NCBI GenBank assembly: GCA_021298335.1
Contig: JAJTEZ010000038.1
Span: 1 to 34,521 of the forward strand
DNA from: Saprospiraceae bacterium
GTDB lineage: Bacteria > Bacteroidota > Bacteroidia > Chitinophagales > Saprospiraceae
Reading direction: 5' to 3'
Length of the DNA: 34,521 nt
The position numbers and the translations under genes are program-made. Below the pieces are notes generated by a model. The model did no database searches, was not told the origin of the DNA, and saw only the letters and a list, made by a program, of their open reading frames with translations. The stretch's first letter is position 1, and each line of letters opens with the position of its first letter. Below are positions 23,258-32,247 of this stretch, piece by piece.

Positions 23258-25285
23258 ATGCAGTTTCTCTACCCTTCGTTTTTGTGGGCTTTACTCGCAC
23301 TGGCAATACCTGTTTTGATACACCTTTTTTATTTCAGAAGATTTAAAAGGGTGTACTTCACCAATGTGCGGTTCCTGAAAGAAATAAAGGAAGAAACTTC
23401 CAATCGTAATAAGCTTAAAAATTTACTCGTCCTTCTGGCCAGAATGCTCACCGTGATTTTTCTGGTGCTTGCATTCGCTCAACCATTTATACCTACCGGC
23501 ACCAATATCAAATCAGGTATACGGCATGTATCCGTTTTTGTGGACAATTCGTTTTCCATGACCACTCAACAAGATGACATTCCACTTCTTGATATCGCTA
23601 AAGAAAAAGCCAGAAATATCATCCAATCCTATAACGATGATGATAAGTTTCAGATTTTAACACACGATTTTGAAGGAAAACACCAACGCTTCATTTCCAA
23701 AGAAGATGCGCTTACCTACATTGATGATATAAAATCGTCACCTTCAGTATACCCATTAAGCCAGGTCATGCAACGACAGCTGCAGTTGATGCAGTCTGCT
23801 ACATCCAATAAAATTTCGTACATCATTTCTGATTACCAGAAAAGTATTTGTGATTTTGAATCCTATCAGGACACATCTGTTGAAATTAACCTGATGCCGC
23901 TGCAAGCACCCGTAAGCAAAAATGTTTTTGTTGATAGTGTATGGTTTGACGGTCCGGTTCCAATGGCAAATCAAAACAACAAACTCGTGATCAGAATCCG
24001 GAATGGAAGTACTGAAGACGCAGAAGATGTCAAGGTGACATTCCGCAAAGATGGTCAGGAAAAACCCCTTGGTCTTCTCGACGTGCCAGGATTGGGTGCT
24101 GTGACGGATACAATGATAGTCAAAGATCAGAAGACTGGATGGCAGCAGGCTGTGGTAGCCATCAATGATTATCCGGTTCAATTTGATGATGATTATCATG
24201 TATCATATCTGGTACCCGACACAATTCGGATTCTTCAGATTTATGAAACTACTCCTAACCGGTATTTGAGTGCAGCAGTGAAAGGACTCCCTCAATTTAC
24301 CTTAAACCAGCAATCTTCTACCCAATTACAATTCCAGTCATTCCGCCAGCAAAATCTGATAGTCCTGGATGATATATCCTCTATTAGCACCGGTCTTGCA
24401 GGTGAATTGATCCAGTATCTGAAAGATGGTGGAAAAGTACTGCTTTTTCCTTCTGCTACAGCTTCTGCCGGAGGTATAAATCCTTTTTTAAATAGCTGTA
24501 ATTCAGGACAATTGGGAGAACTTGTCAAAGCACGAAAGGAAGTTTCACTCATGAATACCGAGTCGTTTGTATTTCGGGATGTCTATATTCCTACAAAACA
24601 AAATATCACGCTGCCTGTAACAAGTTTGTCTTTCCCCCTAAATACACAGGCGTTGGTGGGGCAGGAAAATCTGCTCACATTCAGGGACGCAATGCCTGCA
24701 CTGACAGCCTACAGGGTTGGAGAGGGCCAGCTGTTTCTTAGCACTTCTCCGCTGGCTTATGAGTACAATAACCTGGCAACAAATGCGGAAGTTTTTGTTC
24801 CCATGATCTACAAAATGGCAATAGCCAGTGCGCATTCAGCACCTTTGGCATATTTTATTAGCAGTAGGGTTGTAATAGAGACCACAAAGCCTTCCAAAAC
24901 AGGCGACTTTGTTTTTAAGGTGACAAATGGTAAAGAAGAATTTCTTCCAGGCTTGCTTCCCTCAGGAAACAGAATCCTACTTGATGTAGGCAGCCAGATC
25001 CGCAACGCAGGCATCTATGATATTTTCCTTGATGAACCTGTAAGCAAAGCTGCATTCAATTATAATCGGCTTGAATCTGATATGGCCATGCTTTCAGAAT
25101 CGGCACTCGCAGAGATTAACCCTGCCAATCCCTCAATCCGCATTTTGTCTCCGGCGTTGCAGGCCAATATTGCTGGCACCATTACTGAAAAAGACCGGGG
25201 TATCGCCTTGTGGAAATGGTGCATTTTCGGCGTCCTGCTCTTTTTGGCTATGGAAACCCTTCTGATTCGATTCTTGAAATCTTAA
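23258..25285 (+). CDS. BatA-domain membrane protein with von Willebrand A domain
   Basis: About 675 residues from ATG 23258; ATG 23252 is possible. The N-terminal BatA (aerotolerance regulator) region has two membrane helices around the RRFKRVYFTNVRFLKEI segment. A vWA domain then starts at VSVFVDNSFSM with the MIDAS pattern DxSxS (D96). A long periplasmic part and a final membrane helix (WCIFGVLLFLAMETLL) complete the protein. Known of the family: Bat proteins act with MoxR ATPases in envelope stress or protein assembly; biochemical role unclear. The dihydroorotase-like gene follows after 6 bases. The first kilobase is richer in C than G on this strand, unlike most plus-strand genes earlier in the window. 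Confidence 0.9.
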   Translation: MQFLYPSFLWALLALAIPVLIHLFYFRRFKRVYFTNVRFLKEIKEETSNRNKLKNLLVLLARMLTVIFLVLAFAQPFIPTGTNIKSGIRHVSVFVDNSFSMTTQQDDIPLLDIAKEKARNIIQSYNDDDKFQILTHDFEGKHQRFISKEDALTYIDDIKSSPSVYPLSQVMQRQLQLMQSATSNKISYIISDYQKSICDFESYQDTSVEINLMPLQAPVSKNVFVDSVWFDGPVPMANQNNKLVIRIRNGSTEDAEDVKVTFRKDGQEKPLGLLDVPGLGAVTDTMIVKDQKTGWQQAVVAINDYPVQFDDDYHVSYLVPDTIRILQIYETTPNRYLSAAVKGLPQFTLNQQSSTQLQFQSFRQQNLIVLDDISSISTGLAGELIQYLKDGGKVLLFPSATASAGGINPFLNSCNSGQLGELVKARKEVSLMNTESFVFRDVYIPTKQNITLPVTSLSFPLNTQALVGQENLLTFRDAMPALTAYRVGEGQLFLSTSPLAYEYNNLATNAEVFVPMIYKMAIASAHSAPLAYFISSRVVIETTKPSKTGDFVFKVTNGKEEFLPGLLPSGNRILLDVGSQIRNAGIYDIFLDEPVSKAAFNYNRLESDMAMLSESALAEINPANPSIRILSPALQANIAGTITEKDRGIALWKWCIFGVLLFLAMETLLIRFLKS

Positions 25286-25291
25286 CTTGCT

Positions 25292-26575
25292 ATGAACATC
25301 CTCATAAAAGAAGCGACGATACTTTGCCCTGATTCCCCGCACCATAAAAAAGTGGTAGATCTTCACATTCAGAATGGGATAATACATAAAATTGGGAAAG
25401 GATTGGATGTTACGTCGGCGAAAATACTTGCTTGTCCAGACCTTTACGTTACCATAGGACTTTGCGACCTGGGAACCCACGGTGGTGAACCGGGATATGA
25501 GCACCGTGAAACGATGCAAAGCCTGACAAAGGCTGCATTAGCCGGTGGATTTACAGAATTGGTCCTATCCCCGGCTTTAAATCCTGTCACACAGCACAAG
25601 TCACAGCTTGAATTTCTTGCCGGACATCCTGATAGGAATGGTGTCACGATACATCCTGCTGGCGCGCTGAGTGTTGATCTGAAAGGCCAGGATCTTGCGG
25701 AAATGGCCGATATGAAGCAGCACGGTGCAGTGGCCTTTACTGATGGCCTGCGTTCTGTGCAGGATAGCGGTTTTATGTCCAGATCATTGCAATATGCATC
25801 TCAATTGGGTGTTACCGTATTGCATCATCCTCTGGATAAGGCTCTTGCATCAGGAGGGGAAGTACATGAAGGACCGGCAAGCACTTCACTTGGACTTAAA
25901 GGGATGCCTGAAATCGCTGAGTGGAACCAGGTGCAAAGAGATTTAATGCTGGCAGATATTTACCTGCCCAATGGGGATTCCGACAAAAAACAACTGGTTT
26001 TCCATGGCATCTCGAGCGGACGATCTGTGAATATGATCTCAGATGTGAGGCAAAAAACCGATAACATCGGTGTAACTGTTCCCTACCTGAATTTGCTGTT
26101 TACAGATGAAGATTTGCTTGATTTTGATACTCATAAAAAGGTGACTCCCGTTTTGCGTGGAGAAAACTCAAGAAAGGAACTTTGTGAGGCGCTCAAGTTT
26201 AAAAAAATCGATGCCATTATCTCCAACCACGTTCCTTTAGACATGGAAAGCAAACAAGTGGAGTTTTCTTATGCTGCCTTTGGTGCGGCAGGACTGGAAA
26301 CCTGTCTGTCAGCGTGTGTTGATGCGTTACTGGAAGAAGTGGGATTGGATACGATTGTGGATGCTTTGACGCGAGGCCCCAGACAGTTGCTTGGGCTACC
26401 CGTACCAGTACTGGCAACTGCCAATATCTGTGCATTTTCCACGAGCCAGCCCTGGCAGTTTCATGCATCCAAGGCCTGTTCAAAAGCTGTAAATTATCCT
26501 TGGGATGGGCATTTGTTCCGCACAAAAGTGGTTTTGACGGTGAATGAACTTGTGGTAGTTGGGGTTGAAGGGTGA
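25292..26575 (+). CDS. Dihydroorotase-like amidohydrolase with degenerate metal site
   Basis: 427 residues, overall alignable with PyrC-type dihydroorotase (EPGYEHRETM; ALNPVTQHKSQLEF; EGPASTSLGLKGMPEIAE; KVTPVLRGENSRKEL). The zinc motif normally DxHxHxRxPG reads DLGTHGGEPG here: the first histidine is G61 and the substrate arginine is G65. The catalytic aspartate motif TDHAPH reads SNHVPL, with N312 for aspartate and L316 for histidine. It is therefore probably not an active dihydroorotase; related inactive paralogs in other bacteria support aspartate transcarbamoylase, which is a possible analogy. It lies 6 bases after the BatA gene and is the last gene before the AT-rich block. Confidence 0.85.
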   Translation: MNILIKEATILCPDSPHHKKVVDLHIQNGIIHKIGKGLDVTSAKILACPDLYVTIGLCDLGTHGGEPGYEHRETMQSLTKAALAGGFTELVLSPALNPVTQHKSQLEFLAGHPDRNGVTIHPAGALSVDLKGQDLAEMADMKQHGAVAFTDGLRSVQDSGFMSRSLQYASQLGVTVLHHPLDKALASGGEVHEGPASTSLGLKGMPEIAEWNQVQRDLMLADIYLPNGDSDKKQLVFHGISSGRSVNMISDVRQKTDNIGVTVPYLNLLFTDEDLLDFDTHKKVTPVLRGENSRKELCEALKFKKIDAIISNHVPLDMESKQVEFSYAAFGAAGLETCLSACVDALLEEVGLDTIVDALTRGPRQLLGLPVPVLATANICAFSTSQPWQFHASKACSKAVNYPWDGHLFRTKVVLTVNELVVVGVEG

Positions 26576-26639
26576 TTTTAAAATTTTGTTTTTTTAGTTT
26601 GAATTTGCCTTGTCAATGGTTAGTTCTACGTATAAAATA

Positions 26640-27665
26640 TTATGAAATAAATTTTTCTAGCATATTTATTTTAGCAAGAGGAATAAAAAGAAAATCATGG
26701 TCTGCATCATAAATTAAGTTATAAGGATCAGCAACCGGATACAGTCTATTGTTTTTTAAATGAAAAATCTTATATTCCTTATATGAGAGAATAAGATTCA
26801 TTTCATTCATCATCCCAAAAAGAATTTCACAATATATTATTGGGAAAAATCTTTGTATTGTTTTAGTAGCGCCTTTTATAATGAGCGGTTCTGCTCTCTC
26901 AGCATCAATTTTAATGAAGTCAACGTGAGGCAGTTTATTTTCTTTTACATATTCGTCAATTGAAGTCGTATTTACTTTGTATTCTCTTCCTTTTTGGATA
27001 AAATCTGAATAAATACTGCTTGCTCCACTTAAATGGTAGTTGCGATATAGATATTTTTTTAAGAGTACTTCATGGAAAATAACTTCACTTTTTTTATCTG
27101 TCAATGCTAATCGGTTAACATATGTGTTCTTAAGTTTGTTAAATTTTACATTTATTGACGTGAAGTAATATGAACTTGGAGAAGGGTCGAAAGAATCTGT
27201 TCTGATATTTGGGTTTTCTACTTCTGCCAAAATTGAAAATAATCCTACATTAGAACCAATATCTAAAAACGACCTTGAAATTTTAAAAATTTGGCAATAG
27301 AGAGGAGTACTTTCGTAGTTATAAGTTCCTTTCCAGAACAAATAATTTGTAACAAAACAAGTTTCATTTGTTTTTAGATAGAAGGATTTATTTGTTGGGC
27401 TTCTGAATTTTATTATGCCTGAAACCGGAAAATAAAAATTTGTTTTTATTGTTTTGTTAAAAAAAAAGCCAATGTTTCTTATTATATAATTAACTGCTGG
27501 GTTATATATTATTTTATAGAAGATAGTTATCATAAATGATGTAGGTGATATTAGATACGAAATGGTTTTATAAAATAGAGTTAAAAAATCTTGAATCAAG
27601 TTTAAGTTTATCCTTATGTTTGTAATTGAAAGTGAAAATAAACAAAATTTGTATTTTTCTAGCAT
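26640..27665 (-). CDS. FkbM-family SAM-dependent methyltransferase
   Basis: 341 residues from ATG 27665. The SAM-binding motif is FLDIGSNVGLFSILA and a second FkbM signature is VDFIKIDAERAEPLIIKGA. FkbM proteins O-methylate sugars or polyketides; beside a glycosyltransferase and another methyltransferase, a glycan substrate is likely. The first ~90 residues are hydrophobic and not part of the methyltransferase fold. An ATG at 27533 would give a more usual length, and one at 27704 would overlap the divergent glycosyltransferase gene, so the start is uncertain. Codons are extremely AT-rich compared with the dihydroorotase-like gene it converges on. Confidence 0.85.
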   Translation of the reverse strand: MLEKYKFCLFSLSITNIRINLNLIQDFLTLFYKTISYLISPTSFMITIFYKIIYNPAVNYIIRNIGFFFNKTIKTNFYFPVSGIIKFRSPTNKSFYLKTNETCFVTNYLFWKGTYNYESTPLYCQIFKISRSFLDIGSNVGLFSILAEVENPNIRTDSFDPSPSSYYFTSINVKFNKLKNTYVNRLALTDKKSEVIFHEVLLKKYLYRNYHLSGASSIYSDFIQKGREYKVNTTSIDEYVKENKLPHVDFIKIDAERAEPLIIKGATKTIQRFFPIIYCEILFGMMNEMNLILSYKEYKIFHLKNNRLYPVADPYNLIYDADHDFLFIPLAKINMLEKFIS

Positions 27666-27696
27666 CAATGCTTCTTGATTAATTATTATCCTAAGG

Positions 27697-28713
27697 ATGT
27701 CCATTGTTTCAATAATTACCCCGACCTATAACCATCAGAACTATATAAAAGAATGCATCGATTCAGTTAAAATGCAATCGTTTACTCGTTGGGAGCAAAT
27801 TATTATTGATGATGGAAGTACTGATCAAACTTTTGAGATAGCGAAAGCAACTATTGGTGATGACCCCAGATTTACGTTGATCAAACAGGAGAATAAAGGG
27901 GTCTTTAGGCTTGATGAAATATATAATAAAGCATTGAGCTATTGCAAGGGAGAATATGTGGCAATTTTGGAAGGAGATGACTACTGGGAGCCTGAAAAAT
28001 TGACATGGCAAATGGCAGAATTTGAAAAAAATGATAAAGTTGTTCTGGTTTGGGGAAAAGCTTACGCAAGAACTTTTAATTCTAAGGATAAGTCCAATAT
28101 TATTCCGAAAATTGGACAAGATGTAAACAAAGATTTTCTGATCAATAAGCCAATATGTTCTTTTTTTAATTTTATGTTTTTCAATTTTTGTCCACCTCTT
28201 ACATTTGTAATCAATAAAAAGATTCTAACGGAGATTAATGGTTTTCATCAGATTTTGCCATTTCCAGCTATTGATTTTTATACAACGCTTTTATTATCAT
28301 GTGAGGGTGAATTTGTATTCATTGACAAGCCATTAGGTACATGGAGAATAAATCCTATTCAAACTTCAAAGAAAAATGGTATAGAAATTTTTCAAGGCTC
28401 AAAATCTATCGTTTATCATTTTTTAAATACAATTTCAAGTGAAAATAGAAAGTCTATATTTATATCTGATAATGAAATTGAAAATTCCTTCAAATGTAGA
28501 TTTGTTATAACTTACTCTCGAGCTGGTAGATTTGCACTCATTAATAAACAATACTTATTAGCTCGTAAATATTACTACCAATCACTGGGTAAATACATTT
28601 TTTTCGAACCTATATGGAAACTCAGGTCATTAGTTGGATTGATTTTTAGTTTTATACGTTGTGATGTGGAGTATTTAGCTAAAATTTTTGGAAAAGGAAG
28701 TTTTAAATCATAA
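27697..28713 (+). CDS. Family 2 glycosyltransferase
   Basis: 338 residues with the GT-A fold start VSIITPTYNHQNYIKECIDS, the nucleotide-binding IIIDDGSTDQT and the metal-binding region VAILEGDDYWEPEKL. It transfers a sugar from a nucleotide donor to a glycan or lipid acceptor at the cytoplasmic face; donor and acceptor unknown. No membrane helices are clear. ATG start 31 bases from the divergent FkbM gene, preceded by an AAGG that could serve as a weak ribosome site. The small methyltransferase gene follows after 5 bases and the sensor gene after that, so all probably share a transcript. AT-rich. Confidence 0.9.
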   Translation: MSIVSIITPTYNHQNYIKECIDSVKMQSFTRWEQIIIDDGSTDQTFEIAKATIGDDPRFTLIKQENKGVFRLDEIYNKALSYCKGEYVAILEGDDYWEPEKLTWQMAEFEKNDKVVLVWGKAYARTFNSKDKSNIIPKIGQDVNKDFLINKPICSFFNFMFFNFCPPLTFVINKKILTEINGFHQILPFPAIDFYTTLLLSCEGEFVFIDKPLGTWRINPIQTSKKNGIEIFQGSKSIVYHFLNTISSENRKSIFISDNEIENSFKCRFVITYSRAGRFALINKQYLLARKYYYQSLGKYIFFEPIWKLRSLVGLIFSFIRCDVEYLAKIFGKGSFKS

Positions 28714-28718
28714 TTGCT

Positions 28719-29309
28719 ATGGATATAAGTGACTTATTAAAAGTAGATATTTTAAAAATTGATTTAGGTTGTGGTCCTAGTAAAAAAGAGGGATACATTG
28801 GAATTGATAGAATCAACTTGCCAGGTGTTGATTTAGTGTGTAATTTTGAAGAGGGTCTTGAGTTTTTACCCGATAATTGTGTTGATGAAATTGTATCATC
28901 ACATCTCTTGGAACATATTGAAAATATTGAGTTATTAATGAGCGAAATTCATAGAGTATTGAAACCCAATGGAGTAAAAAAAATGATTGTGCCTCATTTT
29001 TCAAATCCGTATTATTATTCTGATTATACTCATAAAAGATTTTTCGGACTTTATTCGATGGATTATTTCTCGGATGGTGAAAATAATTTTAAAAGAAAAG
29101 TCCCTATATTTTATAATTCAAAAAAATTTAAAGTTAGGAAGCGTAAATTAAGATTTGCGTCACCTCCATTTTATTTCCGAAATAAATTTAAAGCATTTTT
29201 TACACATATATTTAATTACAATGAATTTATGCAAGAGCTTTACGAAGATTTATTTTCTAATTTAATTTCATGTTATGAAATCCATTATGAATTAGAGCCG
29301 ATTAAATAA
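28719..29309 (+). CDS. Small class I SAM-dependent methyltransferase
   Basis: 196 residues. The SAM site is KIDLGCGPSKKEGYIGID (about 13-30). The methyltransferase type 11 pattern follows: FLPDNCVDEIVSSHLLEHI and EIHRVLKPNG. The C-terminal half (from about 115) is basic and aromatic and is not a recognisable domain. In this setting it may modify the same glycan as the neighbouring genes; that is inference. It lies 5 bases after the glycosyltransferase gene and 12 bases before the sensor gene. Same AT-rich codon use. Confidence 0.85.
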   Translation: MDISDLLKVDILKIDLGCGPSKKEGYIGIDRINLPGVDLVCNFEEGLEFLPDNCVDEIVSSHLLEHIENIELLMSEIHRVLKPNGVKKMIVPHFSNPYYYSDYTHKRFFGLYSMDYFSDGENNFKRKVPIFYNSKKFKVRKRKLRFASPPFYFRNKFKAFFTHIFNYNEFMQELYEDLFSNLISCYEIHYELEPIK

Positions 29310-29321
29310 AGTGTACTTTTT

Positions 29322-30845
29322 ATGAAAAAGCTGCTATATTTAATTTCGTTTTTTTATTTAAATAGTATTTTTTCTCAAATACCAGTCCAAACTTTGGACT
29401 CTAGAAATGGTTTTTTGTCAAACAATATTTATGACATTGAGAAAGATTCTAAAGGATTTCTTTGGATTATTACAGACAAAGGAGTTGTTCGTTATAATGG
29501 TAAATCTTATTTGTTATTTAATTCAAATAATGGATTGAAGTCAGATGATTACTACAAGCTGATAATTGACTCACATGATAATGTATGGCTATATTCTAAT
29601 AAAGAGATTTGTAAAATTGATAGTAATTTAATTTACAAACATATTACTAGTACTCATAATTATTTTGGTCGATTTCTTATTGATCACAAAGGTCGGATTC
29701 ATTTTTCCAGAAAAATTTCAGATTTAAAATGGGATCATTATTTTATTGAAAATGATAAAGTTAAAAAAATAGATTCAAAATTTGACCTGGGCGAATCAAT
29801 CAGATTATCTAAAAGGTATAAATTACATGGCTTTAGTTTTTTGCATAAGAAACAATTGTATAATTATGTTTATGACTCTGCTAATAAAGGTTTTTACAGT
29901 CAAGAGCAATTTGTAAACGGAAAATATATAATTCAAAATAAACCAATCTTAGATTTAGGGTTAACAGCTAATAAAAATTTAAAATTATATTCTTTGGATG
30001 ATAATTATACATTATTAACTAGCATCGACCAGTTTAAGTTGTTTTATAAAGGACTACTTATTGATTATGGATTTTGGCCAAGAAATGCGTTAAAGATTAC
30101 AACTAATAATATTGCATATACAAATAAATCAATATTGATTCCGTTTGATCAAGGTGTTTTTGAATTTCTAATTTTGGGTAATAAGCTAACTTATAATAAA
30201 TCAATTTTAGATTTAGGTAATTGTACTTCTATTATAAAAGACATAGAAAGTAATTTGTGGGTTTCAACTTTAGGAAGTGGAGTAATTAGGTTGTCACGTT
30301 ATAAACTAAAAAAAATAGACATCCAAGCACCTAAAGATGAATTGATTTATTTAATGAATACTAATCTAGCACAACATATTTTAGGAGTCACTAATAAAGG
30401 TATATATAATCTAGAAAATTCACGGCTAAAATTTCAAACAAAAGGTTTGTTTGAGGTCAAAGTGCTCTTAAATGAAGGAAATAATTATTTTTACGCGGGT
30501 AATAATGCATTCTATATAAATAACAATATCATATTTTCGTCTGCATCAGTTAAAGATATTTCAATTCATGAGAACATTATTGCTTTATGCATTTTTAATG
30601 GTGTTCTCCTAAAACTAAAAACTGAATTAACAATTCCCAAGAATAAAATAGGCGATATATTGGTTGATATTCCTATTAAGGCTAATTGTGTTCAGTTGTC
30701 AAAGGATAGAATTTATATAGGCACTGCAGATGGATTAATCTTCTTTAAATTGAAAGGTAATTTTTTAGTTCGGGATGAATTTTATAAAATTTCATTAAAT
30801 GGAAATTCATCGATTAAAAGTATTAAAATTAACCATAAATTTTAA
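29322..30845 (+). pseudogene. Beta-propeller sensor kinase, N-terminal fragment (frame-broken)
   Basis: 507 residues: a signal peptide (KKLLYLISFFYLNSIFSQ) and most of a two-component-regulator-type beta-propeller. Repeats include DIEKDSKGFLWIITDKGVV, LIIDSHDNVWLYSNKEI, DIESNLWVSTLGSGVIRL and IYIGTADGLIFF. The frame stops at 30845, while the next propeller blade, Y_Y_Y domain and kinase continue one frame over from 30799. Skipping one base in 30799-30845 would rejoin the halves into a protein of about 975 residues, a normal size for the family. This half is very AT-rich; the other is not. A sequencing error cannot be excluded, though the composition step at the same place suggests a recombination junction. 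Confidence 0.85.
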
Positions 30846-32247
30846 AGAAAATTTATTGGACAAAGAAATCCACTCCCTTAAAATCGACGAAAAAGACAAC
30901 ATCTGGATCTCTACCAAAAAAGGCATTAATCGCATCTCGCGCCAGAATGGCAAATATGTCGTCGATGCGTTCACTTCCTTCCATGGGCTGCCCAGCGATT
31001 ATGTGTTTGATACATATTGCTACAATGATACACTTTATGCCGCTACAAATCAGGGACTAGTGTTGGTCGACCTCTGCGAACTGGAAAAAGAAGATTTTAC
31101 TATGCCCCCCCCTGTGTATGTACAGGATGTCAGCCTGATCACTCCCGGCAAGGCACGCAAACTATACGTTGACAGCACTAGCTCACTCAAAAATGACGAA
31201 AATGACCTGTTCATCCGGTTTACAGGTATCTCTTACCGGTCCAACGGCAATGTGAAATACGAATACAGACTGCTACCAAGTATCAAAGAATGGAGAGCTA
31301 CTGAAAACGATAATGTCACTTTCGATGATCTGCATTCAGGTAACTATTCTTTTGAAGTACGGGCCATCAACGCCATGGGAACAAAAAGTATCACGCCCGC
31401 AGCTTACCACTTCGTCGTTCAAAAACATCTGACGGAAACACTTTGGTTTAAACTCCTGACTTCGACTGGCGTAACCCTTCTCATTTGGTTTGGATTTTAT
31501 CTGTGGTTTCATTATCGTAAACGTAAAGAACAGGAAAGATATATTTATCAGCGTCAGATCTCCGAACTAAAGCTAAAGTCTCTGCAGGCCCAGATGAATC
31601 CACACTTTATCTTCAATTCCCTGAATGCCATCCAGCAGTTTATCAATGTGGAAAACAAAAGGGCCGCAAATGACTACCTGGCTCGTTTCGCCAGACTCAT
31701 GAGATTTTATTTAAATGGGTCTGAAAATCAATTTATTACACTTGAAGAAGAAGTAAATATCATCAAATTGTACTGTAGCCTTGAACACCTCCGATTTAGC
31801 GATCGGTTTACTTATACCATTGATATTGAAGAGAATTTGCCTCTAGCTAAGTATATGGTTCCAGCCATGTTACTTCAGCCTCATATCGAAAATGCCATTA
31901 GACACGGACTTGTACCTGCAGAAAAAGAAAATAACCACCTTTCCATTCGTCTCTATCAAGTCGAGAATGGCATTTTGTGCGTTCTGGAAGACAATGGTAT
32001 CGGTAGAACCCACTCCATGGCAATCAAAGAACAAAACCAGACGCAACACCGGTCACTCGGTAACAAATTGTCGCAGGAAAGAATCCTGCTGATTCGTTCC
32101 CTGAAACTTGCCAATATTGAAGAAAAAATCGTCGATCTGAAAAATGAAAAAGGCGAAAATTCAGGCACTCGCGTTGAAATTCTCGTCAAGGAAATGGTCA
32201 ATTACCCACAGTTAGAGTATGCAAAAAATGACTTGCCTCATCATTGA
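30799..32247 (+). pseudogene. Sensor histidine kinase, C-terminal fragment (propeller end, Y_Y_Y, LytS-type kinase)
   Basis: Up to 482 residues in the frame one base off from the upstream fragment. Residues 24-90 are the last propeller repeats (LKIDEKDNIWISTKKGINRI), 135-205 a Y_Y_Y domain, 217-237 a membrane helix, and 255-480 a LytS-type kinase. H269 is the phospho-acceptor (QMNPHFIFNSLNA); the N box is PHIENAIRHG and the G box DNGIG. If translated from ATG 30799 alone it would lack a signal peptide and most of the sensor. That ATG lies in the AT-rich overlap and has no visible promoter. It overlaps the response regulator gene by 29 bases, so the two are translationally coupled. C exceeds G on this strand. 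Confidence 0.88.

Larger units (their letters stand above)
26580..30845. other. AT-rich block with sharp composition boundaries
   Basis: Sample 60-base windows counted by hand: 42% GC at 26521-26580, 22% at 26641-26700, 27% at 29401-29460, 15% at 30781-30840, then 43% at 30901-30960 and 48% at 30961-31020. The block contains the FkbM, glycosyltransferase and methyltransferase genes and the N-terminal half of the sensor. The right edge lies inside the sensor gene at its frame break. I see no integrase, terminal repeats or tRNA junction, so import by homologous recombination is more likely than by an integrating element. Confidence 0.75.

Noticed and set aside
23756-24199. 147-residue minus-strand open frame inside the BatA gene
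   Set aside because: Antisense to a well-supported membrane protein; composition follows the BatA codon pattern and no motif is visible.
30799-30845. Programmed ribosomal frameshift joining the sensor halves
   Set aside because: No convincing slippery site, stop-codon context or stimulatory stem is visible, and such control is not known for this kinase family; an indel or read error is simpler.
26580-30845. Integrative element or genomic island with att sites
   Set aside because: No integrase, flanking direct repeats or tRNA boundary were found; the right edge is inside a gene.
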